DNA from: Hansfordia pulvinata
Lineage: Eukaryota; Ascomycota; Sordariomycetes; Xylariales
Reading direction: 5' to 3'
Assembly (NCBI GenBank): GCA_006538405.1
Contig: BJKQ01000010.1
Location: 1-64,000, forward strand
DNA: 64,000 bases
Part shown: positions 21,499 through 32,216 of the stretch, piece after piece
Position numbering within the stretch: the first letter of the stretch is position 1
How the letters are laid out: each line of letters starts with the position of its first letter
Notes under the pieces: model-generated
Seen by the model: the letters and a program-made list of their open reading frames with translations, nothing else
Databases searched by the model: none
What the model was told of the DNA's origin: nothing
Program-made: the position numbers and the translations under genes

Positions 21499-24400
21499 AT
21501 CGCAGAGCGCTGAGGAGATTAGAGGGGAGACGAAGCGAGGTGGCTACAGGCTGCAGGGGACGGGCAGGCAGGCAGGCAGGTAGGCAGGGCGAGTGTGAAA
21601 GGCGGCGGCGTTGGCAAGCGTTTAGTCAAGGTAATTTGTGCGGCGTTGACCCTGGTAGGAAGCGGCCGAAGTGAGGGGACGAGATAATGGTGGCAACGGA
21701 GGAGCTGGCGGTTAGAAAGGTACCCGGAGCTGAAGCTGTGGATTTACGAAGGGCACTCGCATGCAGGTACCTAGAGCTGGAGGGAGTACTACTCTAGCCG
21801 AAGAGGGGGCTGGACAATGGAACATCCAATGAGCTTCGGCTTCAAGAGGCGGAGAGCCGGCCCTCAAGGTCGAGACGGGACTTTGTCGGGACGAATGGGA
21901 TACCTGTCGTCAGGGCCTGTTCGGTAGGCGCGACAGTGTAGAGCAGCGCGGGCGGACATGTAGGTTGTTGTCGAACGACTACCTACTCGTACTCTGCACG
22001 GCAGTCGTGACGTCAGATTCTTGGCGGACCAAGCTAAGGCATTCATGCAGGTGCCTCCCGCTGTGGCAGCTACTCGTAAATGGGGCGCCCCTTCTGTGTT
22101 AGGCCCGGCCGGCTCCTGGTTGGCCGTGGCCGTTGCGATGGCACGCACCCGTGGACATCGCAGCGTGTATGGCTGCTCCCCGCTATTCGGAAGATCAGAT
22201 GGAGACCACCACTGCTCAACGATTTTCATGGATCCCAACTCAGATCAGCGAATTCTCCCGGGGCCAGGAAGTGTTCGCATGATACTAAACAGGCCTTCAT
22301 TGGGAACTTGTGAACTGTCTCGACCCCCAGCTTGACACAAGGTCCGGTCAGTCCCCGATCAACCCGTCTTGACTATGCCCCGGCCTCGACAGTCATCCAC
22401 CTCGCGTTGCCGAACACACGAAGCCAACTGCAGACGCCAAGCATCACTAACCGACGACCCAACACGAACTACTTCACGCCTTGACTGCTTCCCCCCCCCG
22501 TCCAAGACCACAGCTTCTCTTCTCCGTATCGACTTCTTGACCAAGCTTCCTCGTATACTTGGTGCCGCTGCTTGGGCCTGGGCCTGGGCCCTGTCCATGG
22601 CCACCCCGCTGCGGGGGATCTGCTGCTCGCTGCCCGAGAAGAATGCTTCCGTCAAGCAATACGACATTCGATGCCCCCTGTTTACTTCGTTCTTCCTTCT
22701 TCGTCGGCACGAGGCCAGTCATGACCTCTTCTTGGCGGCTGCAATTGGTTGGTGAGCAACCAGATCAGGGAAATTAGCCCCACCCCGCTGCCGCTCTGAT
22801 GGTCCTGATCGAAAACGAACTCCGCAGTCGTACAACACCTTGACCCAACCATTACCGGCGTCCTGCTGCCCGTCGCTCTGCAGAGGCCATCGCCGCTGCG
22901 TCTGATCTAACGTCGACCACCTCAGCTCCTTACCCAGAGCTGTCGCACTCCGGAGAAAAGCATACAAGCCACAGCTGTTTCACTGGCGGAGTAAGGTGGC
23001 TGGCTGCCTGTCAGCGCTCCTTCACAACTTACCCGCCAGCGTTTCTCAGCTCATCACGGCCACCAGGATGCTTCTTTCCACACAGCACGGCCGTCGGACA
23101 GTCAACCACTCGTACGAGCTAGCTGCAAACACCTGCGCCCGATTCCGATCACCAAATGACCATGGGACCCAGAAACCCAGACTACGAGTACTCGTATGCG
23201 CAGCTCAAGTTTGCCAGATCCACAGCCGGCGCGCACCATCAAGAGCGCGCATTGTGTGCGGCCGAGGAATCACCAACAGGCCAGGAGAGGCTCCATGAAT
23301 GGATGATCCGGCAGCTTCCGGCCGGCGTTAGACTGATAACTTGGCCCTAACGCGGCGCTTTTCTCGCCAGAGCCGATCCGGTCATGTCTTGGCAGTGACC
23401 CCGCCCTCTCCCACGCATACACCGCCGTCGACACAACGTTGCACACATTTAGTATGTATGCGACCGGGTCCGAATTCCCCGTCGTCCCTGCCGTCCCTGC
23501 CGACCCTGCCAGGGTCCGGCCGCTAGCACCGAAAAGTCTCGGGCGCTCAGCCGGCCTCCCGTATTCAGCATGCCCATCTTGGTACGCGAACGCCGAATTC
23601 GAGAAGCCCATGACTGACTCGGCTGACGACCTTTGGGCGCGCTGGCCTTGCAACGCGCGCACACACAAAATGTTCCTACCTGACAATTGCCGCGCTTCTG
23701 GCCAGCGCTTCACTCTGCGGCCGAGAGTGGGAGGCGCGGCGCGTGCGTGTGAAGGTCATCTCCCCCCTGTCGGTTCCTTGCTGGGCTACTTTGTCAGTCG
23801 GGGAGGTTGATTACAGGTTACCTTGTGATAAGCATGGAGGGTCCGCGGTCGCCAGTCGCCAATCACCAATCGCCAAACACCGCACCTTTGCAGGGTAGTA
23901 GTTGCTGCTGAGCCTCGTTGGCGTAGGCCCTCGCAGCTTGGGCACCCTTCTCCCTGCCCCTCAGCTCAGCGACAACACTAGAAAAGGCCTGCTCGTATAA
24001 CGGCTGACTAGCGGACCCATGACTCGCCTAAGGACCCTTGCCTTGCTCTGCGCTGGCTGACTATCCAGTATGCGGACGTGGCTGCTCGTATACGACCAAG
24101 ATTCGGCCGACCGTACCGGGGACCGGACCGACCGTGGTGGGCCCGCGGGTTGTATTATTGGAAACACTGCTGACATCGGCATGCGATGCTCAGAAGATGT
24201 TTGGATTCCATACGCATTCGGGCTCGCATGCGAACCCAGCCCCCTCCCCTCTACCGAGCCCTTCTGGCTGAGCTGCTCGTTGGCTTCTATCCCGCGGCTC
24301 TGGCTTGGGGGCCATGATAATAAATAGGCCCGTAGCCACCCCCTTCTGCCATGGTGGAATATCATTCTCATCATCAAGACTCCAGAAAACCCGTCGACAA

Positions 24401-24523
24401 CCAAGTCACTCGCTCACCCTGGTAGCCGGCTCGGATCGCTAATAGCTATTTACCTTCGCTTCAGTCAACCCAGTTCGACAACGCAAATCTTTAATTTCTA
24501 ATTCTATTACTCGTCCATCCACC
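21499..24523. other. 3-kb intergenic region
   Basis: No supportable gene. A CAGGCAGG-type short repeat lies near 21560, and TACTCGTA-like words lie near 21980, 22070 and 23175. The last few hundred bases form the promoter and pyrimidine-rich leader of the wall-protein gene. Confidence 0.55.
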
Positions 24524-26069
24524 ATGCGCGGCACACGTTTCCAGCTCCTGGCCGCTCTCGTCGCCACGGCCAGCGCTGGCGGGTATCCCGAGCAGAGCAC
24601 GTCTGAGGACTACCCTGTCAGTTATCCCACAACGACCAAGTACCCGACCAAATATCCTACCCCTACTCCGGAGCCTGGATACCCAACTTCTCCTGAGTAT
24701 CCCACCAAGTACCCGACCTCGGAGCCCGAATATCCCACCACCTCCAAGTATCCCACCAAGTCTCCTTCTTCGGAGCCTGAGTACCCCACGACGACGGGAT
24801 ATCCGACCGGATACCCTACTTCTGAGTATCCTACGACCACCGAGTACCCCACGGGATATCCTACTTCTGAGCACCCGACCGGATACCCAACTTCTGAGTA
24901 CCCTACCTCTGAGTATCCCACTGGCTACCCTACGTCCGAGTACCCCACTGGATATCCCACCTCTGAGTATCCCACTGGCTACCCTACGTCCGAGTACCCC
25001 ACTGGATATCCCACCTCTGAGTATCCCACTGGTTACCCTACGTCCAAGTATCCCACCGGATATCCCACCTCTGAATACCCTACCGGATATCCCACTTCTG
25101 AGTACCCTACCGGATATCCCACTTCTGAGCACCCTACTGGATACCCTACCTCTGAGTACCCTACTTCGGAATACCCCACGGGCTACCCTACCTCGAAATA
25201 CCCTACCGGTTATCCCACCAAGCCTTCAGGGCACCACCCGCACCCGCACCCCACTGGGTACCCGACCCCTTCGTACACCACGTCGACCGTTTACTCGACG
25301 AGCCTCTGCACCGAGACCAGCTATCCCTCCGGCACTGGCTACCCGGGCACGACTTACACGACCGTGACGAGCTACCCAGTCAGCACGACTGTCTGTGAGG
25401 TGACAACCACCCCTCCCGTGTCGTACACCACGTCGACCATTTACTCGACTAGCCTCTGCACCGAGACCAGCTACCCCTCCGGCACTGGCTACCCAGGCAC
25501 GACTTACACGACCGTGACGAGCTACCCTGTTAGCACGACTGTCTGTGAGGTGACCGAGACGCCGGCACCCACCACGGTTTGGTATCCCACCACGGTCCCC
25601 TCGGTCACGACCAAGACGTTCTACACCACCGAGACGTCCACCTACGGCCCTGGAAGCACCACCACTACCGTGTACCCGGTTGGGACCACCTGCCTGACCT
25701 ACAGCATCACGACTAGCTACAAGCCCACTGGCACTGGTGTGGCGCCCCCGGCCGGCACCGGCTACCCGTCAGGCTCTCCCGGCGTCTACCCCACCGGCGG
25801 CAGCCCTTCGGAGGAATACCCTACCGGCAGCAGCCCGTCCGAGTACCCCTGTAAGTCTGACCCCTCGGGCCCTTCTCCCCCTCTTCATTCTCCCGCCTCT
25901 TTTGCCATTGTTACTGACGAGAATAAAAATTCTAGCTCGCTCGCCCACCCCTACCTCGGCTTACCCGACCTCGACCGCCATTCCCACTGCGGCGGCTGGC
26001 CGAGTTGGGCTGACAATGGGCTCTGCTGGTCTCGCAGCCGTCGCCCTCGCCGCACTGGCCTTGATCTAG
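24524..26069 (+). CDS. GPI-anchored Tyr/Pro/Thr repeat cell-wall protein
   Basis: Two exons (24524-25850, 25936-26069) with an 85-nt intron (GTAAGT...TCTAG) encode 486 residues. A signal peptide (MRGTRFQLLAALVATASA) is followed by about 200 residues of imperfect TSEYPTGYP units. Two near-identical ~45-residue blocks follow, each with CTET and VCEV cysteines and rich in Thr/Ser, then a Thr/Gly/Pro stretch. Splicing is needed to reach the C-terminus, which ends in GSAGLAAVALAALALI, a typical GPI-attachment signal. The protein should be heavily O-mannosylated and attached to the membrane or wall glucan. The role could be adhesion or wall spacing. The unspliced frame would end without the GPI signal, so intron retention would make a secreted, unanchored form. 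Confidence 0.87.
24640..25222 (+). repeat. 27/54-bp coding minisatellite
   Basis: The wall-protein gene contains a minisatellite with a 27-bp unit (TSEYPTGYP). A 54-bp higher-order unit occurs twice in exact tandem at about 24905-24958 and 24959-25012. Flanking units differ by synonymous changes and by E/K or Y/H swaps. Confidence 0.88.
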
Positions 26070-26699
26070 AGAGAGGACATGATACCATGAGGCACACGGC
26101 ATTGGACTGAATGGGTAGCGAGGAACTGCGAACGGGCATGGCGCAGCACAACAATCATTAATGAAGACAGTTCAGAAGACATCTCAGTCTAATCTGGATT
26201 ACAGATCAGACATATTGCAAATGGGTTTAACGACACGGACGAGAATTTGACTTAGACATACTATTTTAACATAATCAAAATACTTTACACTCCTTTTACC
26301 CCGCCGCGTCTCAATAGACAGTAATTGTCCTTCTGCGTCTGACCGATTCATGACTTGAGGCACGTCACAATCTGAGGCATCTTTCCTTTAGTGTTGGCGC
26401 TGTGCGACGCACACCTGACAGACTTGGCAATGTTGAGATCTGTTGGGGTATCATACAGTTTACGCCAAAAGAGAAACAGCAAGCAAGCTATGGCGAATAT
26501 GCTCTTTTGGTGGATGTTTGATTAGTAGTTGTACTGAAAGGCAAAACAGGGAACCCTTTCTTTTGACTCCGATTTCCAGAATGAGGTGAATGCATGGATG
26601 AAAATGCAACGCCCGACGCCTGATGCTCCACCATCCGGCAACCCCCGACCCGATCCTGAGCCTCCTCTCATGACGCCTGAATCCCAATGCAAAAAGTGT
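26070..26699. other. Convergent intergenic region
   Basis: Between the 3' ends of the wall-protein gene and the F-box gene. Locally AT-rich (about 26160-26290) and presumably the 3' UTRs. No gene recognised. Confidence 0.55.
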
Positions 26700-28271
26700 C
26701 TAGTTGCGCCCAGCGGCCCGCCTGTGCCCCTTGATTCGTTTCATTACAGCCTTATAAGCCCGATCGTCGTCCCCCTGCATGAAAGCCTTGTAATTTTGAT
26801 CCTCGTCCACAAAGACGTCGCCATATTTACTGTCGATGGCGGCGTATGAAAAGCTCTTGCGCCCCGCGCGCCTCAGTTCGTCAATTCCGCTGGCCCTTTC
26901 TTCGTCATCGCTACTGTTGCCACCCCATGCTTCGTAGTTCGTCATCGGGCAGGGGACTTGGTACCATGGCCTCTCGTAAAGTATGTTCAGCTCGGAGATG
27001 CCGAGTTCGTCGTCGTCGAGGCAGGCGAAGAATTCATGCCATTTGGTGGACTCCCCTATCAGGTTGTGGTGGCAGTCGACCAGTGTGACGGATCGCAGAT
27101 CGTGGTGGTTGCTTAGGATGAAGGCGGCGAGATCTTTGCTGATGAAAATATTGTGTAGCTCGAGGCATTGCAGCTGTGGTAGATGAGGCGCCTTGAGCGG
27201 CAGGCTACAGTCATTGAAATCGTCACCTGAGCCGAAAGAAGTTTGCCAGTCGGCGGCAAGGTGTAGCGTAGTGAGATTCGGGGCGTGCTGGAAGAAGTAT
27301 TCGCCAAGATTCTCTTCAAAATGGGTGTAGCCGTCGAGAATGTTGGCATGGGACCCAGACCCGGTGTTTTCCGACCACATGGTAATCCTGAGCTCGTCGA
27401 GCCTGTGCAGAAAGGTGGACCAGGCCGGGGTGAAGAAGGTGGACGTGGGCTTGGGGATCGTGTTATCCGATGCGAGTTTGGTGATTGAGGGGTTCTTGGC
27501 GATGGAAGCCCACGTCTCGGCCATAAGGCGACGCCAAGAGTACATGGCCTCCTTGTGCTTTATGGTCTGAACGCATGTCTCGGGTATCTCGAAGATGTGG
27601 AGGGCGTAGACATCTTCGCCGTCGAGAATGTCGCTCTCGTGCTCCCAGCCAGACTGCGCGGTGAGAAAATTGAAATCAAAGGAAACGGAGATGGCGGTGA
27701 GATTTGGGAAGAGAGCGCCGGCGAGGGCGTCGCGGATGGCATGGGGTAGCTGCTGGGGGAGGTCGTGGACATCTTCATGGCTGCGCCCATCGAGGCAAAC
27801 ACAGTCGCCGAGCTGGGGATCGGGGGAGGCGGGCTGGCGATGATGGGAGTGGAGGCCATCGCCATCGCTGCCGTCGCATTTATTGCCGGCCTTGGTAGTG
27901 GGCTGCAGCGGAGGGTCCTGCGGTGGGAGCGGGTCAGGGCTGTTGCAGGTGACGGATCGGGGGGGCGTGGGTGCGTTGGCAGGCTGCCGGCAGTGGCAGT
28001 TGTGCGATGCGAGGTTGGGCAGGCAGCCAATGAAAGCCAGCTCCCTGACCAGGGCCCCGTGCTTCTGGGCCATTGCGCGCAGACCCTTGCAGCAGGCCGG
28101 GGCATTGTTGGTCAGGGTCAGGGAGCGCAGAACCGTGGGCGCGAGGGCCTTGCGGAAGGCGGAGCTGGTGCTGCTGAGGGCCAGTCGATTGTGCTGCGGC
28201 AGGTGGTCGACAATGGTCATGAGCAGCTCGGGGGGCAGTGAGTGGCATCCTGGAGCGGCGCCTGTCGTCAT
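26700..28271 (-). CDS. F-box protein
   Basis: A single uninterrupted frame encodes 523 residues. The N-terminus (residues ~10-50, HSLPPELLMTIVDHLPQHNR...LSSTSSAFRKAL) matches the F-box pattern that binds Skp1 in SCF ubiquitin ligases. After a Pro/Cys/His-rich low-complexity insert (~95-175), the rest looks like irregular leucine-rich repeats (for example NLTTLHLAADW, LPQLQCLELHNIFISKDL, HHDLRSVTLVDCHHN), which would serve for substrate recognition. The C-terminus is charged (YKAVMKRIKGHRRAAGRN). Many fungi carry large F-box/LRR-like families whose targets are unknown. The reading is confident; the substrate is not predictable. Confidence 0.85.
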   Translation of the reverse strand: MTTGAAPGCHSLPPELLMTIVDHLPQHNRLALSSTSSAFRKALAPTVLRSLTLTNNAPACCKGLRAMAQKHGALVRELAFIGCLPNLASHNCHCRQPANAPTPPRSVTCNSPDPLPPQDPPLQPTTKAGNKCDGSDGDGLHSHHRQPASPDPQLGDCVCLDGRSHEDVHDLPQQLPHAIRDALAGALFPNLTAISVSFDFNFLTAQSGWEHESDILDGEDVYALHIFEIPETCVQTIKHKEAMYSWRRLMAETWASIAKNPSITKLASDNTIPKPTSTFFTPAWSTFLHRLDELRITMWSENTGSGSHANILDGYTHFEENLGEYFFQHAPNLTTLHLAADWQTSFGSGDDFNDCSLPLKAPHLPQLQCLELHNIFISKDLAAFILSNHHDLRSVTLVDCHHNLIGESTKWHEFFACLDDDELGISELNILYERPWYQVPCPMTNYEAWGGNSSDDEERASGIDELRRAGRKSFSYAAIDSKYGDVFVDEDQNYKAFMQGDDDRAYKAVMKRIKGHRRAAGRN

Positions 28272-29780
28272 GACTGGCAGGGAACCCGCCGCCGGGGGCT
28301 GTGGACGTCCCCGATTGGTGGCAGCAGTGTGGTGAACAGCCCTTCTTGTCCTACAGTGGCGGCGACGGTGGTGGTAGTGGTGGCCGCGGCGAAGGAAACG
28401 GTGATAGCGACAGCGATGGTTCTCCTCTGGGGGATGGATGGCTACCAGTTGGCGGGGGAAGAAGCAACAGCGGGAGGCGACGCAGGGCGTGAAACTGGTT
28501 CAGGAGACGAGTACGAGTAGCGGCGATCCCGGGAAGGGAGTCAATTGGGTGGGTGGTGAGACTGGAGAAGTCGGAACCGAAGACGGGGGTAAGCGAGGGG
28601 CGGCGATGCCTAGAGGCGTGTGTGCTGCTTCCTCCTGCGCCTGCCGATGCCTGTGCTGTGCTGTGGCGACGCCTCCAGGTGCCTGCGCCTGAGTAGTCTG
28701 CACTCCTGCCCGCCTTGTCCCCGGACCGGTCGGCTCCGGTCGGCAGTCGCAATTCGGGGTTGGGCTCGGGATCTAACGCCAGCGGAGAGGGAAGAAGGAA
28801 GTGGTGGGAAGAACGTCACTCGCCAGGCCGCCGTCAGCCTGCCAGTGGAACATTTGGGTCCTCTGAGGGAGAAAAAAAGAAAAAACTCCGATTACATGTG
28901 TATGAATGAAGAAAACTCGCCAATGCGAAGTCGAATGGTCTGTAATCGAGCTCGGCTGAACGGCGAACAAGAAAGGCCTCGCCCATGGATGGATCGATCC
29001 GTTGCCCACGAGCTGGTCGGTGTGTCCTATGGATAAGGTAGTCTGGGTACCCGTGACGAGGTACTCCAGTCACACGAAGCAGCAGAATAAGCCAATTGCT
29101 GCACACTGCTGGTCAGCCACGCACGCTGTCCGCCGTTTTCTTTCTTCCCCTCCCCCACTCCAGCTCGGCTTGTCAGGTTCAAATGTGCGTGCCTTACCTA
29201 ACCCAGTACGTGCTTGGCGCCCTAGGGATCCATCGTATCTAACGCAATGCTCTTCTTGACGACGCTGCAAGTCACGTCTGATGAACCAGCTACAGATTCA
29301 AGCCTGCACCGCGAAAGCGAGACCACCACTCCTGATTAAACTCAAATAGTGCCGGCGCTGCGTGCCGAGCTATGGCTGCTTTCAGGCCAGTCGCCCAGCA
29401 CCCTACTCGGACCGGGAAAAGCACGACAGACTAAAGAAACCCACACACGGAACCCGATCCATTGGGCCTGCTAGACAGGCCAACAGTGTGCTCGTACACA
29501 ATTGCCGAGGCGTGCGAGACGGCCGACCACTGGCGGCACTGCATGGCGGGTCGGAGTCTTTCCGAGTACTACGAGTGCTGCGTACGGTCGTCGACGACCT
29601 TGGGCCCGTGTTCAATACAGTCCCAGCTGGATAGCAGCGAGGCTTGACAGAAGGGCGTCCCTCCCAAGTCACGTCAGATTTGCATTCGACGCGAGGCAGG
29701 CCTACCCCGCGGGAGCATCTGGTCGATCGATGTTCTTTCAGTCTCTTGCCCCGTCTTCATTTCACGTTCCATAAAGCTCT
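28272..29780. other. Intergenic, nothing recognised
   Basis: A G/T-rich stretch with GGTGGTGG-like words (28350-28400) lies directly upstream of the F-box gene and probably carries its promoter. Short overlapping frames on both strands lack protein features. Confidence 0.5.
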
Positions 29781-30402
29781 CTACGCGGCCGCACGAGTGC
29801 CCGCCTTGCCCCTCCCCGTCGCACCCTCAAACTTGGCCTTCCACTGCTCTTCCTGCTTGAACAAGGTCACGCACTCCATGGCCGATGGCGATCCATGATC
29901 GGGATCAGCCCCACCTTCGAGCAAAGCCTGGTGCGAGGGAAGTTTCAGTTCATCTGCGCGAGAGGGTTGGGAGCGGACAGCTGCAGGTAGGGACAAACCT
30001 CGACGACGGCATCTTCCTTCTTGAAAACGGCACCAGCCAGCGGGCTCTGACCTCGATCGTTGGTGCGGTTGGGGTCGGCTCCATGCTGGATGAGCAGGCG
30101 CACCAGCTGAGCGTGGCCATGGTAGCCAGCCAACATCAACTGTGAAGAGTACGGTCAGCTCGCATGTCGGCACTGGGCACACCCGACGGCTCTAGTGGAA
30201 GGGCAAAATATACCAAAGTATCGCCTTTATCGTTGGTCATGTTCGCCGGCAGACCGGCTGGTAGGGCTTGCTGGAAAATGTCCATCTGCCCGGCGCGGGC
30301 GGCATTGTACATGCGGGCAGCGAACTCAATGGCCTCGGGCGGCAGCGATGAGGCTAATCCGGCGTTGCCCGCCGCGGGCTCGCCGTCGTGACCAGGCGCC
30401 AT
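29781..30402 (-). CDS. Small ankyrin-repeat protein
   Basis: Three exons (30402-30214, 30139-29999, 29927-29781) with introns of 74 and 71 nt encode 158 residues. Exon joins restore two ankyrin repeats: GDTLLMLAGYHGHAQLVRLLIQHGADPNR, split by intron 1, and the NDRGQSPLAGAVFKKEDAVVEALLEGGADPD repeat, split by intron 2. A helical Lys/Glu-rich tail (ECVTLFKQEEQWKAKFEG) follows. The layout resembles the small cytosolic ankyrin proteins of yeasts and moulds (YGL242C-like), whose role is undefined. The gene is divergent from the crotonase gene, with 549 bp between starts. Confidence 0.9.
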
Positions 30403-30951
30403 GAGTCGAGTGGTGGCGGAGGTATCTTGAAAGGACAGCCTGGCTTACCACCTGCTGCGGACGTTGAACGCACAGCACAGTATCGTCTGGCTCTTGGGAT
30501 TAAGCTGGCCAATATCCAGAGAAAAGGAGGCTGCAGGTGGCTATGGAGAAGACATCACGAGCGTCAAGGCGGCGAGCCGACATGGAGTCTTGCTGGGACA
30601 ATTATGAAATCATGGACCCGGGCGGTGGGGAGTCCATTGCACCCGCCAGGCCTGGGAGCAAGTACCCAGAAAGTACCTGAACTACCCTTTTCCCAGTGAT
30701 GTGGATTCAAGTTTGCTCAAGCCAATTGGTACCATGACATACCTCGTATCAGGAGTACCTGAAGTTTGCGAAGGCAGAACCGAATCCGTTGCGCCGAATC
30801 CCATCTGCGGCGAATGGACCTCTCCCGCTTAGCCTCGCTTATATTCGGGGCAACATGACGTCTGATCGGTGTTCGACTCCATACCTCACTCGTCCATCTC
30901 CTCGGCACCAAACATCGTCAACCTCACACACTCTACCACTGCCGCTGCGCA
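30403..30951. promoter_or_regulatory. Shared divergent promoter region
   Basis: 549 bp between the starts of the ankyrin gene (minus) and the crotonase gene (plus). No gene fits; both promoters must lie here. The crotonase side has a C/T-rich leader just upstream of its ATG. Confidence 0.5.
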
Positions 30952-32076
30952 ATGCCTCCCAAACTCCCCATGCGTCTCCCGCGCCCTGCTGCGCCCTTTG
31001 TCTGGCGTCGCCTCTACTCTGCGGCCGCCGACCCTGCGCCTCTCGTCACTGTCACCAACATTCCCGCGCCAGGCACCGGTCACATCCGCATTCTCGAACT
31101 TAGCCGCCCTGCCGCTCGTAACGCCATCTCCAAGGCCCTGCTGGCTTCCCTGCGCAACGAGGTCGACGACGTCCGCGCGCAGTATTCCTCCGATGGCGGC
31201 GACCAGCTGATTGATCCTGCCGCCGGCGCCGGCCCCACTCGCGCCCTCATCCTCGCCAGCGCGGTCGATGAGAGCTTCTGCGCTGGCGCTGACCTTAAAG
31301 AGAGGCGTGGCTTCACCCCTCAAGAGTAGGCAAACGCTCCCCTTTCTTTCCCTGCCCATCGCTAGCCTTGCGACTCCGAAGATGATCCGATGCTTCCTCT
31401 CGCGTGTCCCCTGCCATTCCAAACCCGCCGTGGTGCTGATTGTCCACCTTGAAGAACCGCCGATTTCCTCGCCAATCTGCGCGACACTTTATCCTCCCTC
31501 TCCGCCCTTCCCATCCCCACAATCTCGGCCATTTCCTCCCTCGCCCTGGGCGGCGGCCTCGAGCTCGCTCTGTCCACCCACTTCCGCGTCCTCGCCTCCA
31601 CCGCTATAGTTGGCCTGCCCGAGACCCGCCTCGGAATCATCCCAGGAGCGGGCGGCACCCACCGCCTCCCCGCACTTATTGGTATCGGCCGTGCCCGTGA
31701 CCTCATTCTCACTGGCCGTCGCGTCTCGGCCCCCGAAGCCTACTTTCTCGGCATCGCCGACCGCCTCGTGGAGATTCTTCCCGAAGAGGAGGGCGATGAC
31801 TCAGCCACGGAGGACTCTGCCCAGGCCAAGACCAGCTCGTCTGATAGCAACGTACTCACTCGGGCTCGCAAGACCGCACTTGCTGAAGCCGTTAGGTTAG
31901 CCGACGAGATCTGCCAGGGCGGGCCTGTTGCAGTTAGGTCCGCTCTGCAGGCGGTGGCGTATGCGCGTGAGGAGGTCGAGAATGCCATGTACGAGCGCGT
32001 TGTCAAGACCAAGGACCGTGATGAGGCGCTCAGGGCTTTCAAGGAAAAGCGCAAGCCCGAGTTCAAAGGGTATTAA
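30952..32076 (+). CDS. Mitochondrial enoyl-CoA hydratase / crotonase (AUH-like)
   Basis: Two exons (30952-31325, 31455-32076), with a 129-nt intron GTAGGC...TGAAG, encode 331 residues. The first ~35 residues are Arg/Pro/Ala-rich without acids (MPPKLPMRLPRPAAPFVWRR), a plausible mitochondrial presequence. Crotonase signatures are ARNAISKALL, the oxyanion-hole segment FCAGADLKER, SSLALGGGLELALS with a catalytic Glu position, and LPETRLGIIPGAGGTHRLP with the second Glu. The C-terminus FKEKRKPEFKGY closes like methylglutaconyl-CoA hydratases of leucine degradation. Beta-oxidation hydratase is the alternative. An acidic insert (EEEGDDSATEDSAQAKTSS) after SAPEAYFLGIADRLVEIL is unusual. The stop is 140 bp from that of the convergent neighbour. 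Confidence 0.92.
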
Positions 32077-32216
32077 ATGTTCGACGCGACTTGACAGGTT
32101 CCGGCAGTATTCTGCCATCAGCATATATGAGCAAGTATGTACATGACCACGAAATGTATATAAGCCATCCTTCAGCCTTGGTGTTATGTCCGAGCGTCGC
32201 TATGAGACCGGCGCCT

